A stretch of DNA of 62,757 bases from Bacteroidales bacterium (GTDB lineage Bacteria; Bacteroidota; Bacteroidia; Bacteroidales; Tenuifilaceae), in NCBI GenBank assembly GCA_018056955.1, contig JAGPEQ010000008.1, positions 1 to 62,757 of the forward strand. Reading direction: 5' to 3'. Both the position numbers and the translations under genes were made by a program. The notes below the pieces were generated by a model. The model did no database searches. It was given only the letters and a program-made list of their open reading frames with translations, and was not told the DNA's origin. Below, piece by piece: positions 47,972 to 59,070 of this stretch; within the stretch, counting starts at the first letter, position 1, and every line of letters starts with the position of its first letter.

Positions 47972-48580
47972 ATGGCAAGATATACTGGACCAACAACCAA
48001 GATTGCCCGTAAATTCGGAGAGCCCATCTATGGGCCGGATAAGTACTTCGAGAAGAAGAACTATCCTCCCGGGGTTCACGGCTTAATGAAGAAACGCAAA
48101 AAGGTTTCGGAGTACGGAACCCAGCTGCTCGAGAAACAAAAAGCTAAGTACACTTATGGCCTACTTGAGCGTCAGTTTGCTAACCTATTTAAGCAAGCTG
48201 CTCGCAGCAAGGGTATCACCGGTGAAATTTTGCTTCAGCTGCTCGAGTCGCGTCTCGATAACGTTGTATACCGTTTGGGTATTGCTCCTTCACGTGCAGC
48301 TGCCCGTCAGCTTGTGTTGCATAAGCACATTGTTGTAAACGGTAAGGTTGTAAACGTACCCTCATTCAGGTTACGTCCCGGTGATGTTGTTGGCGTTCGT
48401 GAACGCTCAAAAACACTCGAGGCTATTACCGATTCCCTTCAGTCCAACCGTCACATCAAGTACTCATGGCTGGAGTGGAATAACGATAAAATGGAAGGCA
48501 AATTCATGAACGTACCTGAGCGTTCGGAAATACCTGAGAATATCAAGGAGCAATTAATTGTTGAACTTTACTCTAAGTAA
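47972..48580 (+). CDS. rpsD: Ribosomal protein S4, zinc-free form
   Basis: A 202-residue primary 16S-binding protein with an S4 RNA-binding domain ([20 protein letters not shown], then [17 protein letters not shown]). The N-terminal region has no cysteines, so the zinc site seen in some bacteria is absent. In E. coli S4 represses the alpha operon; no matching leader is recognised here. Confidence 0.99.
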   Translation: MARYTGPTTKIARKFGEPIYGPDKYFEKKNYPPGVHGLMKKRKKVSEYGTQLLEKQKAKYTYGLLERQFANLFKQAARSKGITGEILLQLLESRLDNVVYRLGIAPSRAAARQLVLHKHIVVNGKVVNVPSFRLRPGDVVGVRERSKTLEAITDSLQSNRHIKYSWLEWNNDKMEGKFMNVPERSEIPENIKEQLIVELYSK

Positions 48581-48595
48581 TAAAACCTGTACCAT

Positions 48596-49588
48596 ATGGC
48601 AATACTGGCATTCCAAAAACCCGATAAGGTTATCATGCTTGAATCTACCGATAACTTCGGTAAGTTCGAGTTTCGTCCTCTTGAGCCAGGCTATGGTATC
48701 ACGGTGGGAAATGCGTTAAGGCGTATTCTGCTATCTTCGCTCGAAGGTTATGCCATTACCTGGATTAAAATACGTGGCGTTGACCACGAGTTTTCAACTA
48801 TACCCGGTGTAATGGAAGACGTAACCGAGATAGTTCTCAACCTGAAGCAGGTTCGCTTTAAACGAATAGTTGACGGTGTTGACAACGAGAAGGTTACCAT
48901 AACAATTACGGGGCAGAACGAGTTTAAGGCTGGCTACCTGTCCAACTTCCTTTCAGGATTCAAGGTGCTTAACCCTGAACTGGTTATCTGTCGCATGGAG
49001 CCTGATGTTAAGATTGAGATTGAGGTTAACATCAGCAAGGGTAGGGGATATGTTCCCGCTGAGGAAAACAAGCCTGAAGATGCTGAGTTTGGTATCATAC
49101 CCATTGACTCCATTCACACTCCTATCCGTAATGTTAAGTACTCGATCGAAAACTACCGCGTAGAGCAGAAAACCGACTACGAAAAGCTTATCATCGAGAT
49201 CAGTACCGATGGCTCTATTCATCCGAAGGATGCACTGAAGGAAGCTGCTAAGATTCTGATTTACCACTTCATGCTATTCTCCGATGAAAAGATTACCCTG
49301 GAGACCGAGGATAAGTTTGAAACTGAGGAATTCGATGAGGAAATCCTCCACATGCGCCAGCTGCTGAAGCAAAAGCTGGTTGACCTTGACCTGTCAGTTC
49401 GCGCATTGAACTGCCTCAAGGCTGCCGATGTGGAAACCCTTGGCGAGTTGGTTCGTTACAACAAGAACGACCTACTCAAGTTCCGTAACTTCGGTAAAAA
49501 ATCGCTCACCGAACTTGAGGACTTGCTCGATAGCCTGAACCTCTCGTTTGGCATGGATGTATCAAAGTATAAATTGGATAAGGATTAA
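48596..49588 (+). CDS. rpoA: RNA polymerase alpha subunit
   Basis: A 330-residue RNA polymerase subunit that dimerises to start enzyme assembly. The N-terminal domain has [20 protein letters not shown]. The C-terminal helix-hairpin domain shows [20 protein letters not shown] and [16 protein letters not shown], which bind UP elements and activators. It lies between rpsD and rplQ in standard order. Confidence 0.99.
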   Translation: MAILAFQKPDKVIMLESTDNFGKFEFRPLEPGYGITVGNALRRILLSSLEGYAITWIKIRGVDHEFSTIPGVMEDVTEIVLNLKQVRFKRIVDGVDNEKVTITITGQNEFKAGYLSNFLSGFKVLNPELVICRMEPDVKIEIEVNISKGRGYVPAEENKPEDAEFGIIPIDSIHTPIRNVKYSIENYRVEQKTDYEKLIIEISTDGSIHPKDALKEAAKILIYHFMLFSDEKITLETEDKFETEEFDEEILHMRQLLKQKLVDLDLSVRALNCLKAADVETLGELVRYNKNDLLKFRNFGKKSLTELEDLLDSLNLSFGMDVSKYKLDKD

Positions 49589-49593
49589 TTACG

Positions 49594-50118
49594 ATGAGAC
49601 ATAACAAAAAATTTAACCATTTAGGCCGTAAGAGCGCTCACCGTAAGGCAATGCTATCGAATATGGCATCGTCGTTGATACTGCACAAGCGTATCACCAC
49701 TACTGTAGCAAAAGCTAAAGCTTTACGCTCTTATGTTGAGCCACTGATTACCCGGAGCAAGGACGATTCTACACATCAGCGCCGTGTAGTTTTCAGCCAT
49801 CTTCAAAACAAGCAGGCAGTAACTGAACTTTTCCGTGAGGTGGCTCAGAAAATTGGCGATCGCCCCGGCGGTTATACCCGTATTCTTAAAACTGGTACCC
49901 GTATTGGGGACGCTGCCGATATGTGTATTATCGAACTGGTTGACTTCAATACTACCTACGTGAAGGAAACAGCTAAGCCCGCAGCCAAGAAAACCCGTAG
50001 GGCTGGCTCAAAAGCTAAAAAGGCTGAAACCGGTAGCGCTAACGTAGTTGCTGAAGAACCAAAATCGGAAAATCAGGATAGCGAAAATGCTACTTCAACT
50101 GACGAAAAGGCTGAGTAA
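49594..50118 (+). CDS. rplQ: Ribosomal protein L17 with C-terminal extension
   Basis: A 50S protein of 174 residues. The conserved core ([20 protein letters not shown] to about residue 120) is followed by about 50 extra residues, first Lys/Ala-rich ([16 protein letters not shown]), then acidic and serine-rich. Such tails are common in Bacteroidota L17 and are probably disordered. It is the last gene of the ribosomal cluster; a terminator follows. Confidence 0.98.
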   Translation: MRHNKKFNHLGRKSAHRKAMLSNMASSLILHKRITTTVAKAKALRSYVEPLITRSKDDSTHQRRVVFSHLQNKQAVTELFREVAQKIGDRPGGYTRILKTGTRIGDAADMCIIELVDFNTTYVKETAKPAAKKTRRAGSKAKKAETGSANVVAEEPKSENQDSENATSTDEKAE

Positions 50119-50141
50119 CACCAGTTTAACAATACTGATTT

Positions 50142-50175
50142 AGGGATGAGCTTTTGGCTTAATCCCTTTTTTTAT
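50142..50175 (+). terminator. Terminator of the ribosomal protein cluster
   Basis: Arms agggat-gagc and ggctt-aatccct (one bulge) enclose a tttt-containing loop and are followed by seven T. It lies 24 bases past the rplQ stop. The -33 TTG of the eno promoter lies in its loop. Confidence 0.65.
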
Positions 50176-50184
50176 CTAACTTTA
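50154..50184 (+). promoter_or_regulatory. Candidate promoter of eno
   Basis: TTG (50154-50156), 20 bases, and TAACTTTA (50177-50184), one mismatch from TAnnTTTG. It overlaps the terminator of the ribosomal cluster and would give a leader of about 13 bases. Confidence 0.45.
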
Positions 50185-50188
50185 CTAA

Positions 50189-51496
<1,308 letters not shown>

Positions 51497-51516
51497 TTCG
51501 GTTTTTGTAACTTTTC

Positions 51517-51556
51517 AAAGGCTTCGGAAGTATTATCTGAAGCCTTTTTTTATTTT
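51517..51556 (+). terminator. Terminator of eno
   Basis: Arms aaaggcttcgga and tctgaagccttt (one mismatch) enclose an 8-base loop, followed by a T-rich run. It starts 21 bases after the eno stop. Confidence 0.8.
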
Positions 51557-51577
51557 TAGGGGCTAAATAGTTCGGGC

Positions 51578-53467
51578 ATGGCCTACAAGTCGCTTAGTCA
51601 TTTTATTGATGTTCTCGAGCAAAACGGTGAACTACTGAGGGTGAAACGTTTTGTTGATCCCGTTCTGGAAATAACCGAAATTACCGATAGGCATTCAAAG
51701 CTACCTGGTGGAGGGAAAGCTCTTCTATTTGAGAATACTGGCACTAATTTTCCCGTGCTTACCAATGCCTTGGGTTCCGAGAGAAGAATATGCCTGGCTC
51801 TTGGAACCAATAACTTGGAGGCATTGCGCGACGATGTGGGTAGGCTGCTTGAACAGTTTACACGGCCAAGAGGTAGCCTTTGGTCTAAAATCTCGGCATT
51901 ACCCGAACTTACCCGGGTGGCATCGTGGATGCCAGCAAGCCGGACCGGTAAGGGCATTTGCCAGCAGGTTGTCCATTACAACCCCCATCTTGACATGCTG
52001 CCCGTTCTTAAATGTTGGCCACACGATGGGGGTAGGTTTATAACCCTGCCCATGGTACACACCGTTGATCCCAATACTGGAACTCGGAATGTTGGGATGT
52101 ACCGTATGCAAATTTTCGACTCCTCACATACAGGCATGCACTGGCACAAGCATAAAACTGGCGCTAAGCATTTTGAGGAGTACAAGCGCTTAGGCAAGCT
52201 AATGCCCATTGCAGTCACTCTTGGTGGCGACCCGGCCTATACCTATGCAGCTACTGCCCCAATGCCTGAGAATGTGGATGAGTACATTCTTGCCGGTTTT
52301 TTACGTAAAAAACGGGTAAAGCTGGTTAAGTGCCTAACGGTTGATATTGAAGTACCCGAGGATGTTGACTTTGTAATTGAAGGCTATGTCGATCCTTCCG
52401 AGGAACCGGCATGGGAGGGCCCTTTTGGGGATCACACCGGTTTTTACTCCCTGGCCGATTGGTACCCGCGCCTTAAGGTGACCTGCATTACCCATCGCGC
52501 CGATGCCGTTTACCCTGCCACCATAGTTGGTGTTCCACCAATGGAAGATGCTTATATAGCCAAGGCAACCGAACGTATCTTTCTTGAACCAATACGCCGA
52601 ACCCTCCTGCCTGAGCTAACGGATATGGTACTGCCTACCGAAGGGGTTGCCCATAACATTGCCCTGGTTAAAATAAAGGATGAGTTTCAGGGACAGGCTT
52701 ACCGTGTAATGAACGCACTTTGGGGTGCAGGACAAATGATGTTCAACAAGGTGCTTGTTGCTTTCCCAAATAACATCAATCTTACCGATGGTTACCAAAT
52801 GCTTAACCATATATGTAGAACTGTAAACCCTCAATCCGACTTGTTTTTCGGGAAAGGCCCACTGGATGTGCTCGACCATTCATCAAATCAGTTTGCTTTT
52901 GGTAGCAAGCTGTTTATCGATGCTACTGCGCTTAATTATAGAGAAACTGGTTACAGTATTAGTATCGACGATATTAAATCAAGTACCCTAGCATTTTCAA
53001 ATCATATAGTTGCCTTAAACCTGACACTTATTGAAAAGGACATACCTATTCTAATAGCCTCGGTAAGGAAAAAGGAGATAGAGGATTGGCAGTTGTTTAA
53101 ACAGGAACTCACATTACAGCCTATCTTTCAGGATTTGTTTGCTTTAGTTCTTGTTGATTTGGAAAATCAAATTGATGACCTTTCGCTGGTGCTCTGGTTT
53201 TTGTCGGGCAATATCGATCCCTCACGCGATTTATCAATTACACGGGTTAACGGAAGTAACTTGATTTTGATTGATGGAACCCGAAAGGCCTATCCTACCG
53301 ATAACTTTCCAAGGCTTTGGCCAAACATTGTTACCATGGATGGCGAAACCATTGAAAGGGTTGATCAAATGTGGCATTGGCTCGATATAGGTGAATTCAT
53401 TGAATCGCCATCGCTTAAGTTCTTTAATCTGAACCAAACCGATGATGCAGTAATGCGAATTCAATAA
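51578..53467 (+). CDS. UbiD-family decarboxylase
   Basis: A 629-residue member of the UbiD/FDC family, which decarboxylates aromatic or unsaturated acids with prenylated FMN. Family landmarks are the N-terminal LRVKRFVDPVLEITEITDRH, GMYRMQIFDSSHTGMHWH, and the catalytic loop EPAWEGPFGDHTGFYS holding the conserved acidic residues. A UbiX-type prenyltransferase, which makes the cofactor, is not in the window. In Bacteroidota a protein of this size is usually assigned to menaquinone synthesis, since ubiquinone is not made; that assignment is inference. No clear promoter is visible between the eno terminator and its start. Confidence 0.85.
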   Translation: MAYKSLSHFIDVLEQNGELLRVKRFVDPVLEITEITDRHSKLPGGGKALLFENTGTNFPVLTNALGSERRICLALGTNNLEALRDDVGRLLEQFTRPRGSLWSKISALPELTRVASWMPASRTGKGICQQVVHYNPHLDMLPVLKCWPHDGGRFITLPMVHTVDPNTGTRNVGMYRMQIFDSSHTGMHWHKHKTGAKHFEEYKRLGKLMPIAVTLGGDPAYTYAATAPMPENVDEYILAGFLRKKRVKLVKCLTVDIEVPEDVDFVIEGYVDPSEEPAWEGPFGDHTGFYSLADWYPRLKVTCITHRADAVYPATIVGVPPMEDAYIAKATERIFLEPIRRTLLPELTDMVLPTEGVAHNIALVKIKDEFQGQAYRVMNALWGAGQMMFNKVLVAFPNNINLTDGYQMLNHICRTVNPQSDLFFGKGPLDVLDHSSNQFAFGSKLFIDATALNYRETGYSISIDDIKSSTLAFSNHIVALNLTLIEKDIPILIASVRKKEIEDWQLFKQELTLQPIFQDLFALVLVDLENQIDDLSLVLWFLSGNIDPSRDLSITRVNGSNLILIDGTRKAYPTDNFPRLWPNIVTMDGETIERVDQMWHWLDIGEFIESPSLKFFNLNQTDDAVMRIQ

Positions 53468-53491
53468 CTTTTTTGTACCTTAGCCTAAACC

Positions 53492-56400
53492 ATGGGGTTG
53501 TTTAGAACAGATAAAAAATTACTGCCTAGTTGCGTTGCAGCTCTTTTGCTGGCTGCAACATCATCGGTTTTTGCTCAAAGGGTAAATGTTACCCTGTTTA
53601 ACTCCGATAATGGTTTGCCCCAATCGTTTGTAAATGCATTATTACAGGATTCCTTAGGCTTCCTGTGGATTGGCACCCAGGATGGTTTATGCCGTTACGA
53701 TGGTTACGATTTTGTGGTTTTTAACAACAACCCCTACGATAGCCTTTCGCTCTCCAATAACTACGTAAATCATTTGGTTGAGGGTGTAAATGGTGAACTT
53801 TGGATAGCAACCCGTAGTGGGCTTAATAGGGTTAACCGAAAAACAGGGAAGGTTAAGGTTTACTACAATCATGCAAATAACCCAAGGTCGCTGTCGTCCA
53901 ATATGATACTTAGGGTGTACCGCGACCGGAGTAATAGGATTTGGGTAAAAACCATTGATGCCTTACATTTATACAACCCAACAACCGACGATTTTACCCG
54001 ATTTCCGCATTTCAACGATATTTTTAACATATCACAAACATCCGATTTGTCGCCGATTTTTGAGAATTCAAACGAACGACTTTGGGTTGGCACTAAGGAC
54101 GGACTATTCTATTTCGATAAAGAACGTCTAGTTTTTAAAAGGTACTCCGAAGATCCAGCTAATCCAAATTCCATTTGGGGTAATAGGGTTAATGCTATTA
54201 CTGAGGGTTTAAGCGGGAAATTGCTAATTGGTACCGATAAGGGGATAAATGAGTTTGACTTTCTTACACAGAAATTTCGTAGAGTAATCCTTACGCTTAA
54301 CGACCCTTCCAACAAATCGTTGACTACTGGAATTCAGTTCCTGGGTTATGATAACGATTCCTCCCTTTGGGTTGGGAGCGTGGGAGGATTGGGTAAACTA
54401 CTTCCAAACGGTACATTTATTAAGTACAATAGCATTTATAGCAATAATTTACCCGTAAATATTTTAAATGTATCAACGGTGCTTCGCGATAGGACGGGAG
54501 TACTGTGGATTGGTTCGCAAACCGGGCTGGTTAAGGTAAACCCCTTTGAGCACCGTATTGGTGGGTACAGTAAGGATCCAAACGGGCGGAACCTATTCTC
54601 AAACAACGTTGCAGCATCGGTAATTGAAAGCACTGACGGTAATATTTGGGTTGGAACATGGGGTAGCGGTTTGCATATCTTCAACCCCACAACTGGTGAA
54701 AACCGACATTACTGGTCGGGAGGAGGCAACTACATTCCTAATGATTTTATTCATTCCCTTTACCAAACACGCGATGGTAGGGTACTTGTAGGCACACGCA
54801 ATGGGGTTTTTCAATATCTTCCTTCATCGAGGCAGTTTGTCGACTTTTTTGAGAGGAACAATGTGTATGTTGGCGATCTGTTTAAGAACAACAGGGTTTA
54901 CTCCATAACTGAGGATTTACAGGATAGAGTTTGGTTTGCCACCCGGCAGGGATTGCATTGCTTGAAAGGTGGAAATCTCATAAGTTTCTATGCCAGAAGG
55001 GGTGATTCCCTTTCGTTACCGGGAAATGAGGTTTACGATGTGGTTGCCGACAAAAATGCTAACGTTTGGGTGGCAACAATTTCAGGACTTTGCAGAATAT
55101 CAGCCGATTTGAGAACCATTGAAACATTCTCATTCATTGGCAATAAAAGTAGGTTGCCTTTCGAAGTGCTTTGCCTTTACATTGCCAAGAACGAAACAGT
55201 TTGGGTTGGTACTACCAGTGGTTTATTCTGGATTAACCCAAAAGGAAAAAATGTTCTGCATTCGGTTGTACTACCCGATATTAATATCAGGCTTATAAAC
55301 GATATTCTGGAGGATGATCGTGGCCGATTCTGGATTAGCACCAATAAGGGATTGGTTCTGTATAATCCTCTTTCCAATTTGGTTAAGGTTTTCAATAACT
55401 CCGATGGGCTTTTTAGCAATGAGCTAAACATAAACGCATCGTTTAAGAATAGTAAAGGGAGGATGTACTTTGGGAGTATCGACGGTGTTAACGTATTCCA
55501 TCCCGATTCAATTCCTACCAATAAGGTTGTTCCAAATGTTTGTATTACTCACATTCAGGTGTACAGTAAGTCGGGCAACACCGAAATAATCCCGTATCAG
55601 CTTAAGTTCCTAAGGATACCTGATGATTTTAGCAACTTAACCTTCACAATTGCAGCCCTTGATTTTGTTCAACCCAACAAGAATTCGTACCGCTATCAGC
55701 TTGTTGGTCACGATAGCCGTTGGGTTGAGCTGGGAAATACTAACAAAATTACTTTTTCAAACCTTTCTGAAGGCGACTACGAGTTAAGAATTATGGGTTC
55801 CAATAGCGATCAGGTTTGGACAACAGAATATAAATCGCTAAGGATTCGTGCTGTTGCGCCTTGGTGGCGATCGCGGATTGCCAAGTGGATTTATGGGGTT
55901 ATTGTACTGATTTCTCTCTTAGTATGGGCCATTCGTAGAAATAAGCATTTGCGTGAAATTAACCGCTTACTCCATGAACGTGAAACTGTGCTTGAGGAAC
56001 TTAGGTTGCAGAAAGACGAGTTGGCCTTTAAGAATAAGAATATCACCGATAGTATTAACTACGCAAAACGTATTCAGGAATCGATGCTTCCTTCCATTAG
56101 CCGATTTAAGGAATTTGTACCTGAATCGTTTGTGATTTTTAAACCTAAGGATATTGTTAGCGGTGATTTCTACTGGGTGAACGAAACCCGTAACAAAACC
56201 TTTATTGCTGTGGTCGACTGTACTGGTCACGGCGTTCCTGGGGCGTTCATGTCAATCATCGGTATTGAGTTGCTTAGAAATATCACCAACGTTGAAGGCG
56301 TTGACGATGCTGCCGAAATACTTAACAGGCTTAGCGTGGCCATTCATAACACATTTGCTACCAGTAGTTTTGATAGTGCTGAGGGTGTAAAAGTTAAGGA

Positions 56401-56824
56401 TGGTATGGATGTATCGTTCTGTGTTATCGACAAGGAGTATAACATGTTGCAGTTTGCTGGCGCCTTTTCTAACCTTTTCCTGGTTCGCGATGGAAAGCTA
56501 ATGGAGATCAAGGGCGACAGGTACTCCGTGGGTATGGCAAATGAGCTAGGGCACAGTCAGTTCAGCAGCTACTACATACCAATCCAACCAAACGACACAA
56601 TTTACATGTTTACCGATGGAATTGTCGATCAGTTTGGAGGCCCGGAGGGTAAGAAGTTCAAATACCGCAGGTTTAGACACCTTCTTTTGAGTAACTATAT
56701 GAAGCCTATCGAATTGCAAAGGACTAATATTGAAAAAGCCATTAACGATTGGATGGGTAACCTTGAGCAGGTTGACGATATGCTAATTATAGGTATTAAA
56801 CCAGAGTTAAGCTGTATGTTCTAG
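53492..56824 (+). CDS. Two-propeller sensor with SpoIIE-type phosphatase
   Basis: A 1110-residue membrane signalling protein. After a signal peptide (ending VFAQ, about residue 29) come 14 Reg_prop repeats of the LWIGTxxGL type (about 45-690), enough for two seven-bladed beta-propellers in the periplasm. A Y_Y_Y domain follows (about 705-795, for example YRYQLVGHDSRWVEL), then one membrane helix (about 799-817) and a coiled-coil segment. The cytoplasmic domain is a PP2C-like SpoIIE phosphatase with INYAKRIQESMLP, SGDFYWV, VDCTGHGVPGAFMS and FTDGIVDQFGG, keeping the metal-binding aspartates. It thus replaces the histidine kinase of hybrid systems with a Ser/Thr phosphatase output. The ligand and the target (perhaps an anti-sigma-antagonist) are unknown and not encoded nearby. 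Confidence 0.92.
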   Translation: MGLFRTDKKLLPSCVAALLLAATSSVFAQRVNVTLFNSDNGLPQSFVNALLQDSLGFLWIGTQDGLCRYDGYDFVVFNNNPYDSLSLSNNYVNHLVEGVNGELWIATRSGLNRVNRKTGKVKVYYNHANNPRSLSSNMILRVYRDRSNRIWVKTIDALHLYNPTTDDFTRFPHFNDIFNISQTSDLSPIFENSNERLWVGTKDGLFYFDKERLVFKRYSEDPANPNSIWGNRVNAITEGLSGKLLIGTDKGINEFDFLTQKFRRVILTLNDPSNKSLTTGIQFLGYDNDSSLWVGSVGGLGKLLPNGTFIKYNSIYSNNLPVNILNVSTVLRDRTGVLWIGSQTGLVKVNPFEHRIGGYSKDPNGRNLFSNNVAASVIESTDGNIWVGTWGSGLHIFNPTTGENRHYWSGGGNYIPNDFIHSLYQTRDGRVLVGTRNGVFQYLPSSRQFVDFFERNNVYVGDLFKNNRVYSITEDLQDRVWFATRQGLHCLKGGNLISFYARRGDSLSLPGNEVYDVVADKNANVWVATISGLCRISADLRTIETFSFIGNKSRLPFEVLCLYIAKNETVWVGTTSGLFWINPKGKNVLHSVVLPDINIRLINDILEDDRGRFWISTNKGLVLYNPLSNLVKVFNNSDGLFSNELNINASFKNSKGRMYFGSIDGVNVFHPDSIPTNKVVPNVCITHIQVYSKSGNTEIIPYQLKFLRIPDDFSNLTFTIAALDFVQPNKNSYRYQLVGHDSRWVELGNTNKITFSNLSEGDYELRIMGSNSDQVWTTEYKSLRIRAVAPWWRSRIAKWIYGVIVLISLLVWAIRRNKHLREINRLLHERETVLEELRLQKDELAFKNKNITDSINYAKRIQESMLPSISRFKEFVPESFVIFKPKDIVSGDFYWVNETRNKTFIAVVDCTGHGVPGAFMSIIGIELLRNITNVEGVDDAAEILNRLSVAIHNTFATSSFDSAEGVKVKDGMDVSFCVIDKEYNMLQFAGAFSNLFLVRDGKLMEIKGDRYSVGMANELGHSQFSSYYIPIQPNDTIYMFTDGIVDQFGGPEGKKFKYRRFRHLLLSNYMKPIELQRTNIEKAINDWMGNLEQVDDMLIIGIKPELSCMF

Positions 56825-56872
56825 TATTGTTTACTGGTGATAATGCCTAAAATTCCAGTTCTATTTACTCTT

Positions 56873-58303
56873 TTACTTTACCCCATGCTGCTTTCGTTTC
56901 TGGTCCAAACCCCATGTCCAGAAACAACCACCACCGCTCGATTCCGGAATGCTTAACTTTTTCTTTTTTTGCTTACAACCCCAGAACAGGTTAAAGCCAA
57001 ACCTTAGGTTTGCATTTCGTACCCTTTCCGGGTAGAATGGGGCAAGCAGGTTATCGGTAAGAATGTAAAACTGAAAGCTTTCACCCCCAAGGTTAATAGC
57101 GGCTCCAATGTTGGCAAAAGAGCCGTTCATCACAGAGTAGGTTAATGAAACCGATGAACCTTTCTTGGCCATAGCAATGGCCGATAGGGTCAGTCCTACC
57201 ACAGGCCTGCCCGGATACCACTCGGTTCTTACATGTGCACCCGCAAGTAGTTGTGGGGTAAATGCGTAAGTGCCTCCAAAATAGGCTTTAGGGTTTAAAA
57301 ATGACACAAAGCTACCGTTTGAGTGCTGGAATTGAACCTGATTGTTTATGGAATCGGCAAGCATGTCGATATAGGCATCGGGGTTGGTAAGGTCGGCAGG
57401 GGTGGCACCACGGTAAACAAAATGGCCATCGTTGGTAAAGCGCGAGGTGCTTTTGAACCACCATATAAATCCTAAGTCCAGAATGCTACCACTCCATGTA
57501 ATAGGGTCGTTGGGCTTTACAAAGCCCAAGTCGAATGCAAGCCCTGGATTGCTGAAGTTAAGGAAGAATGGCAATGGGCTAAATGCCCCTGCGCTAACTC
57601 CGGTAACATTCCCTGCAGCATCGGTAGTTACCCCTAAGGGGTAGGCTACGTTTACCTGTGGATTCCAACGGGCATCAATATTGTGGGTTAAGGCATCTAT
57701 CTCAATATCAACGCTATTCCTTTTGGTGTAAAGGCCTGCAAGACCGAACAGAATTTTGGCATGGGCACCAACAAGCACATCGCCACGTAACCGGGTGGAG
57801 TAGCCAAATGAAAACTCCCTGTAGTAAAAGCTGTTTAGGCCGGGATTGGAGGTTATTAGCCCATTGCCCACGAACTGCGTATTCCCGTTAGCAAAAAGCG
57901 ACATCAAACGTTTCGATACAAATAGCTTACTCTCCACTCGCTCAGTCCAGGCAAAGTTAAAGTACTGGTCGTTGTCGTACATAAATCCGAACGAAACGGG
58001 TGTGTAGTGGAGTTCCTCCGATAGGTAGTCCCAGCTATGCATTTGCCCAACAAGGGCAGGAAAGTTAATGGTACCTGTTCCGTTTGCAATATCATTATAG
58101 GAAAAACCGGTAGAGTTCAGGTTTAGGTGTAACGACGAAAGGAAAGGCACACCTACATATACCGGACAATCAATCTGAACTGCTGGGTTTATTAGGTTCG
58201 ATTGCGGTATGCGATGCATAAAGAAAAGCGAGTTGCTTTGCTGTGCCCATGCCAATGTATAAGCAAAAAATAAAGCGGTGAGAGTGGTAAATCGCAATAG
58301 CAT
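56873..58303 (-). CDS. DUF5723 outer-membrane protein
   Basis: A 476-residue secreted protein of the DUF5723 family, probably an outer-membrane beta barrel. It has a signal peptide ending in AWAQ, then HRIPQSNLINPAVQ, the family start, and LHLNLNSTGFSYNDI. Glycine- and aromatic-rich alternating strands run to the end. The C terminus is unusual: KKKLSIPESSGGGCFW, a basic patch followed by a cysteine-containing tail. It lies 3 bases after the lipoprotein gene on the same strand, so the two are an operon and probably form an envelope pair. Function unknown. Confidence 0.8.
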   Translation of the reverse strand: MLLRFTTLTALFFAYTLAWAQQSNSLFFMHRIPQSNLINPAVQIDCPVYVGVPFLSSLHLNLNSTGFSYNDIANGTGTINFPALVGQMHSWDYLSEELHYTPVSFGFMYDNDQYFNFAWTERVESKLFVSKRLMSLFANGNTQFVGNGLITSNPGLNSFYYREFSFGYSTRLRGDVLVGAHAKILFGLAGLYTKRNSVDIEIDALTHNIDARWNPQVNVAYPLGVTTDAAGNVTGVSAGAFSPLPFFLNFSNPGLAFDLGFVKPNDPITWSGSILDLGFIWWFKSTSRFTNDGHFVYRGATPADLTNPDAYIDMLADSINNQVQFQHSNGSFVSFLNPKAYFGGTYAFTPQLLAGAHVRTEWYPGRPVVGLTLSAIAMAKKGSSVSLTYSVMNGSFANIGAAINLGGESFQFYILTDNLLAPFYPERVRNANLRFGFNLFWGCKQKKKKLSIPESSGGGCFWTWGLDQKRKQHGVK

Positions 58304-58306
58304 ACC

Positions 58307-58966
58307 CTAGTTATTTTTGATAGTTTTGAAATCGACACGTGCAGCCAGCTGTACTTTTAGCTTGTAACGGTCAAAATATTGGATATTCTGCTCAGTAACA
58401 CCTTCTTCAGTAATTACCAATCCGGCCCTAACCACTGCTGTGGCCGCGTTTTGCCATAAGTCGACACGATTTTGGTCAAAATCAACCTTATACGATTCAA
58501 ACTTGGTGCCCACCACGTTGCCATTTGAGTATATCTCGGCTGCAGGAACACTGGCCGGTTGTGCAAACAGTGAGTCTAACTTATTTTGGCCATTGTCAAG
58601 TATCCATATTTGGGCATTTCCTTGTAGTGGAAACTCATTCCAAATGTTAACGCGAATCATTATGTAGCTAATCAGATCGGACTGATTGTAAACCTCATTT
58701 AGATTAATTGCAAAGGTATCCTGTATGTAAACATAGCTGTGTTTTGCCCAGTCAGGGACATTCTCGGTCAGGTTTACAACTGGTACCCCAAGGGTTTCAA
58801 GCGATTTACTGAGATTAAATTCACCCTCACCAACCGGTAAGGAAATTGAAGGAGCAAAGCTTACCGTATCGGGTAAAGGTTCAATGTTTTTTGTGCAGCA
58901 CGTGAGGTTTGTTATATAAACAACCAATATGCTGGTTTTTACCCCAATGTTAAATATCATTCTCAT
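58307..58966 (-). CDS. Lipoprotein of unknown function paired with DUF5723
   Basis: A 219-residue predicted lipoprotein. The N terminus is a hydrophobic signal ending in LTCC (Cys23 or Cys24 as the lipid site), followed by TKNIEPLPDT. The mature part is beta-rich, with no known motif that I can see. It may start at 58966 or at a second Met two codons later. It precedes the DUF5723 gene by 3 bases. A role as periplasmic or surface partner of that barrel is inference from gene order. Confidence 0.65.
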   Translation of the reverse strand: MRMIFNIGVKTSILVVYITNLTCCTKNIEPLPDTVSFAPSISLPVGEGEFNLSKSLETLGVPVVNLTENVPDWAKHSYVYIQDTFAINLNEVYNQSDLISYIMIRVNIWNEFPLQGNAQIWILDNGQNKLDSLFAQPASVPAAEIYSNGNVVGTKFESYKVDFDQNRVDLWQNAATAVVRAGLVITEEGVTEQNIQYFDRYKLKVQLAARVDFKTIKNN

Positions 58967-59070
58967 TTAATAGTGTTTTTCTTTAACTATAACGCAATGC
59001 AATTAATTTTATGTTTCTATATCCCGTATTCGCCAATTGAAAAATCTAATGATATATCGACTAAAAAATC

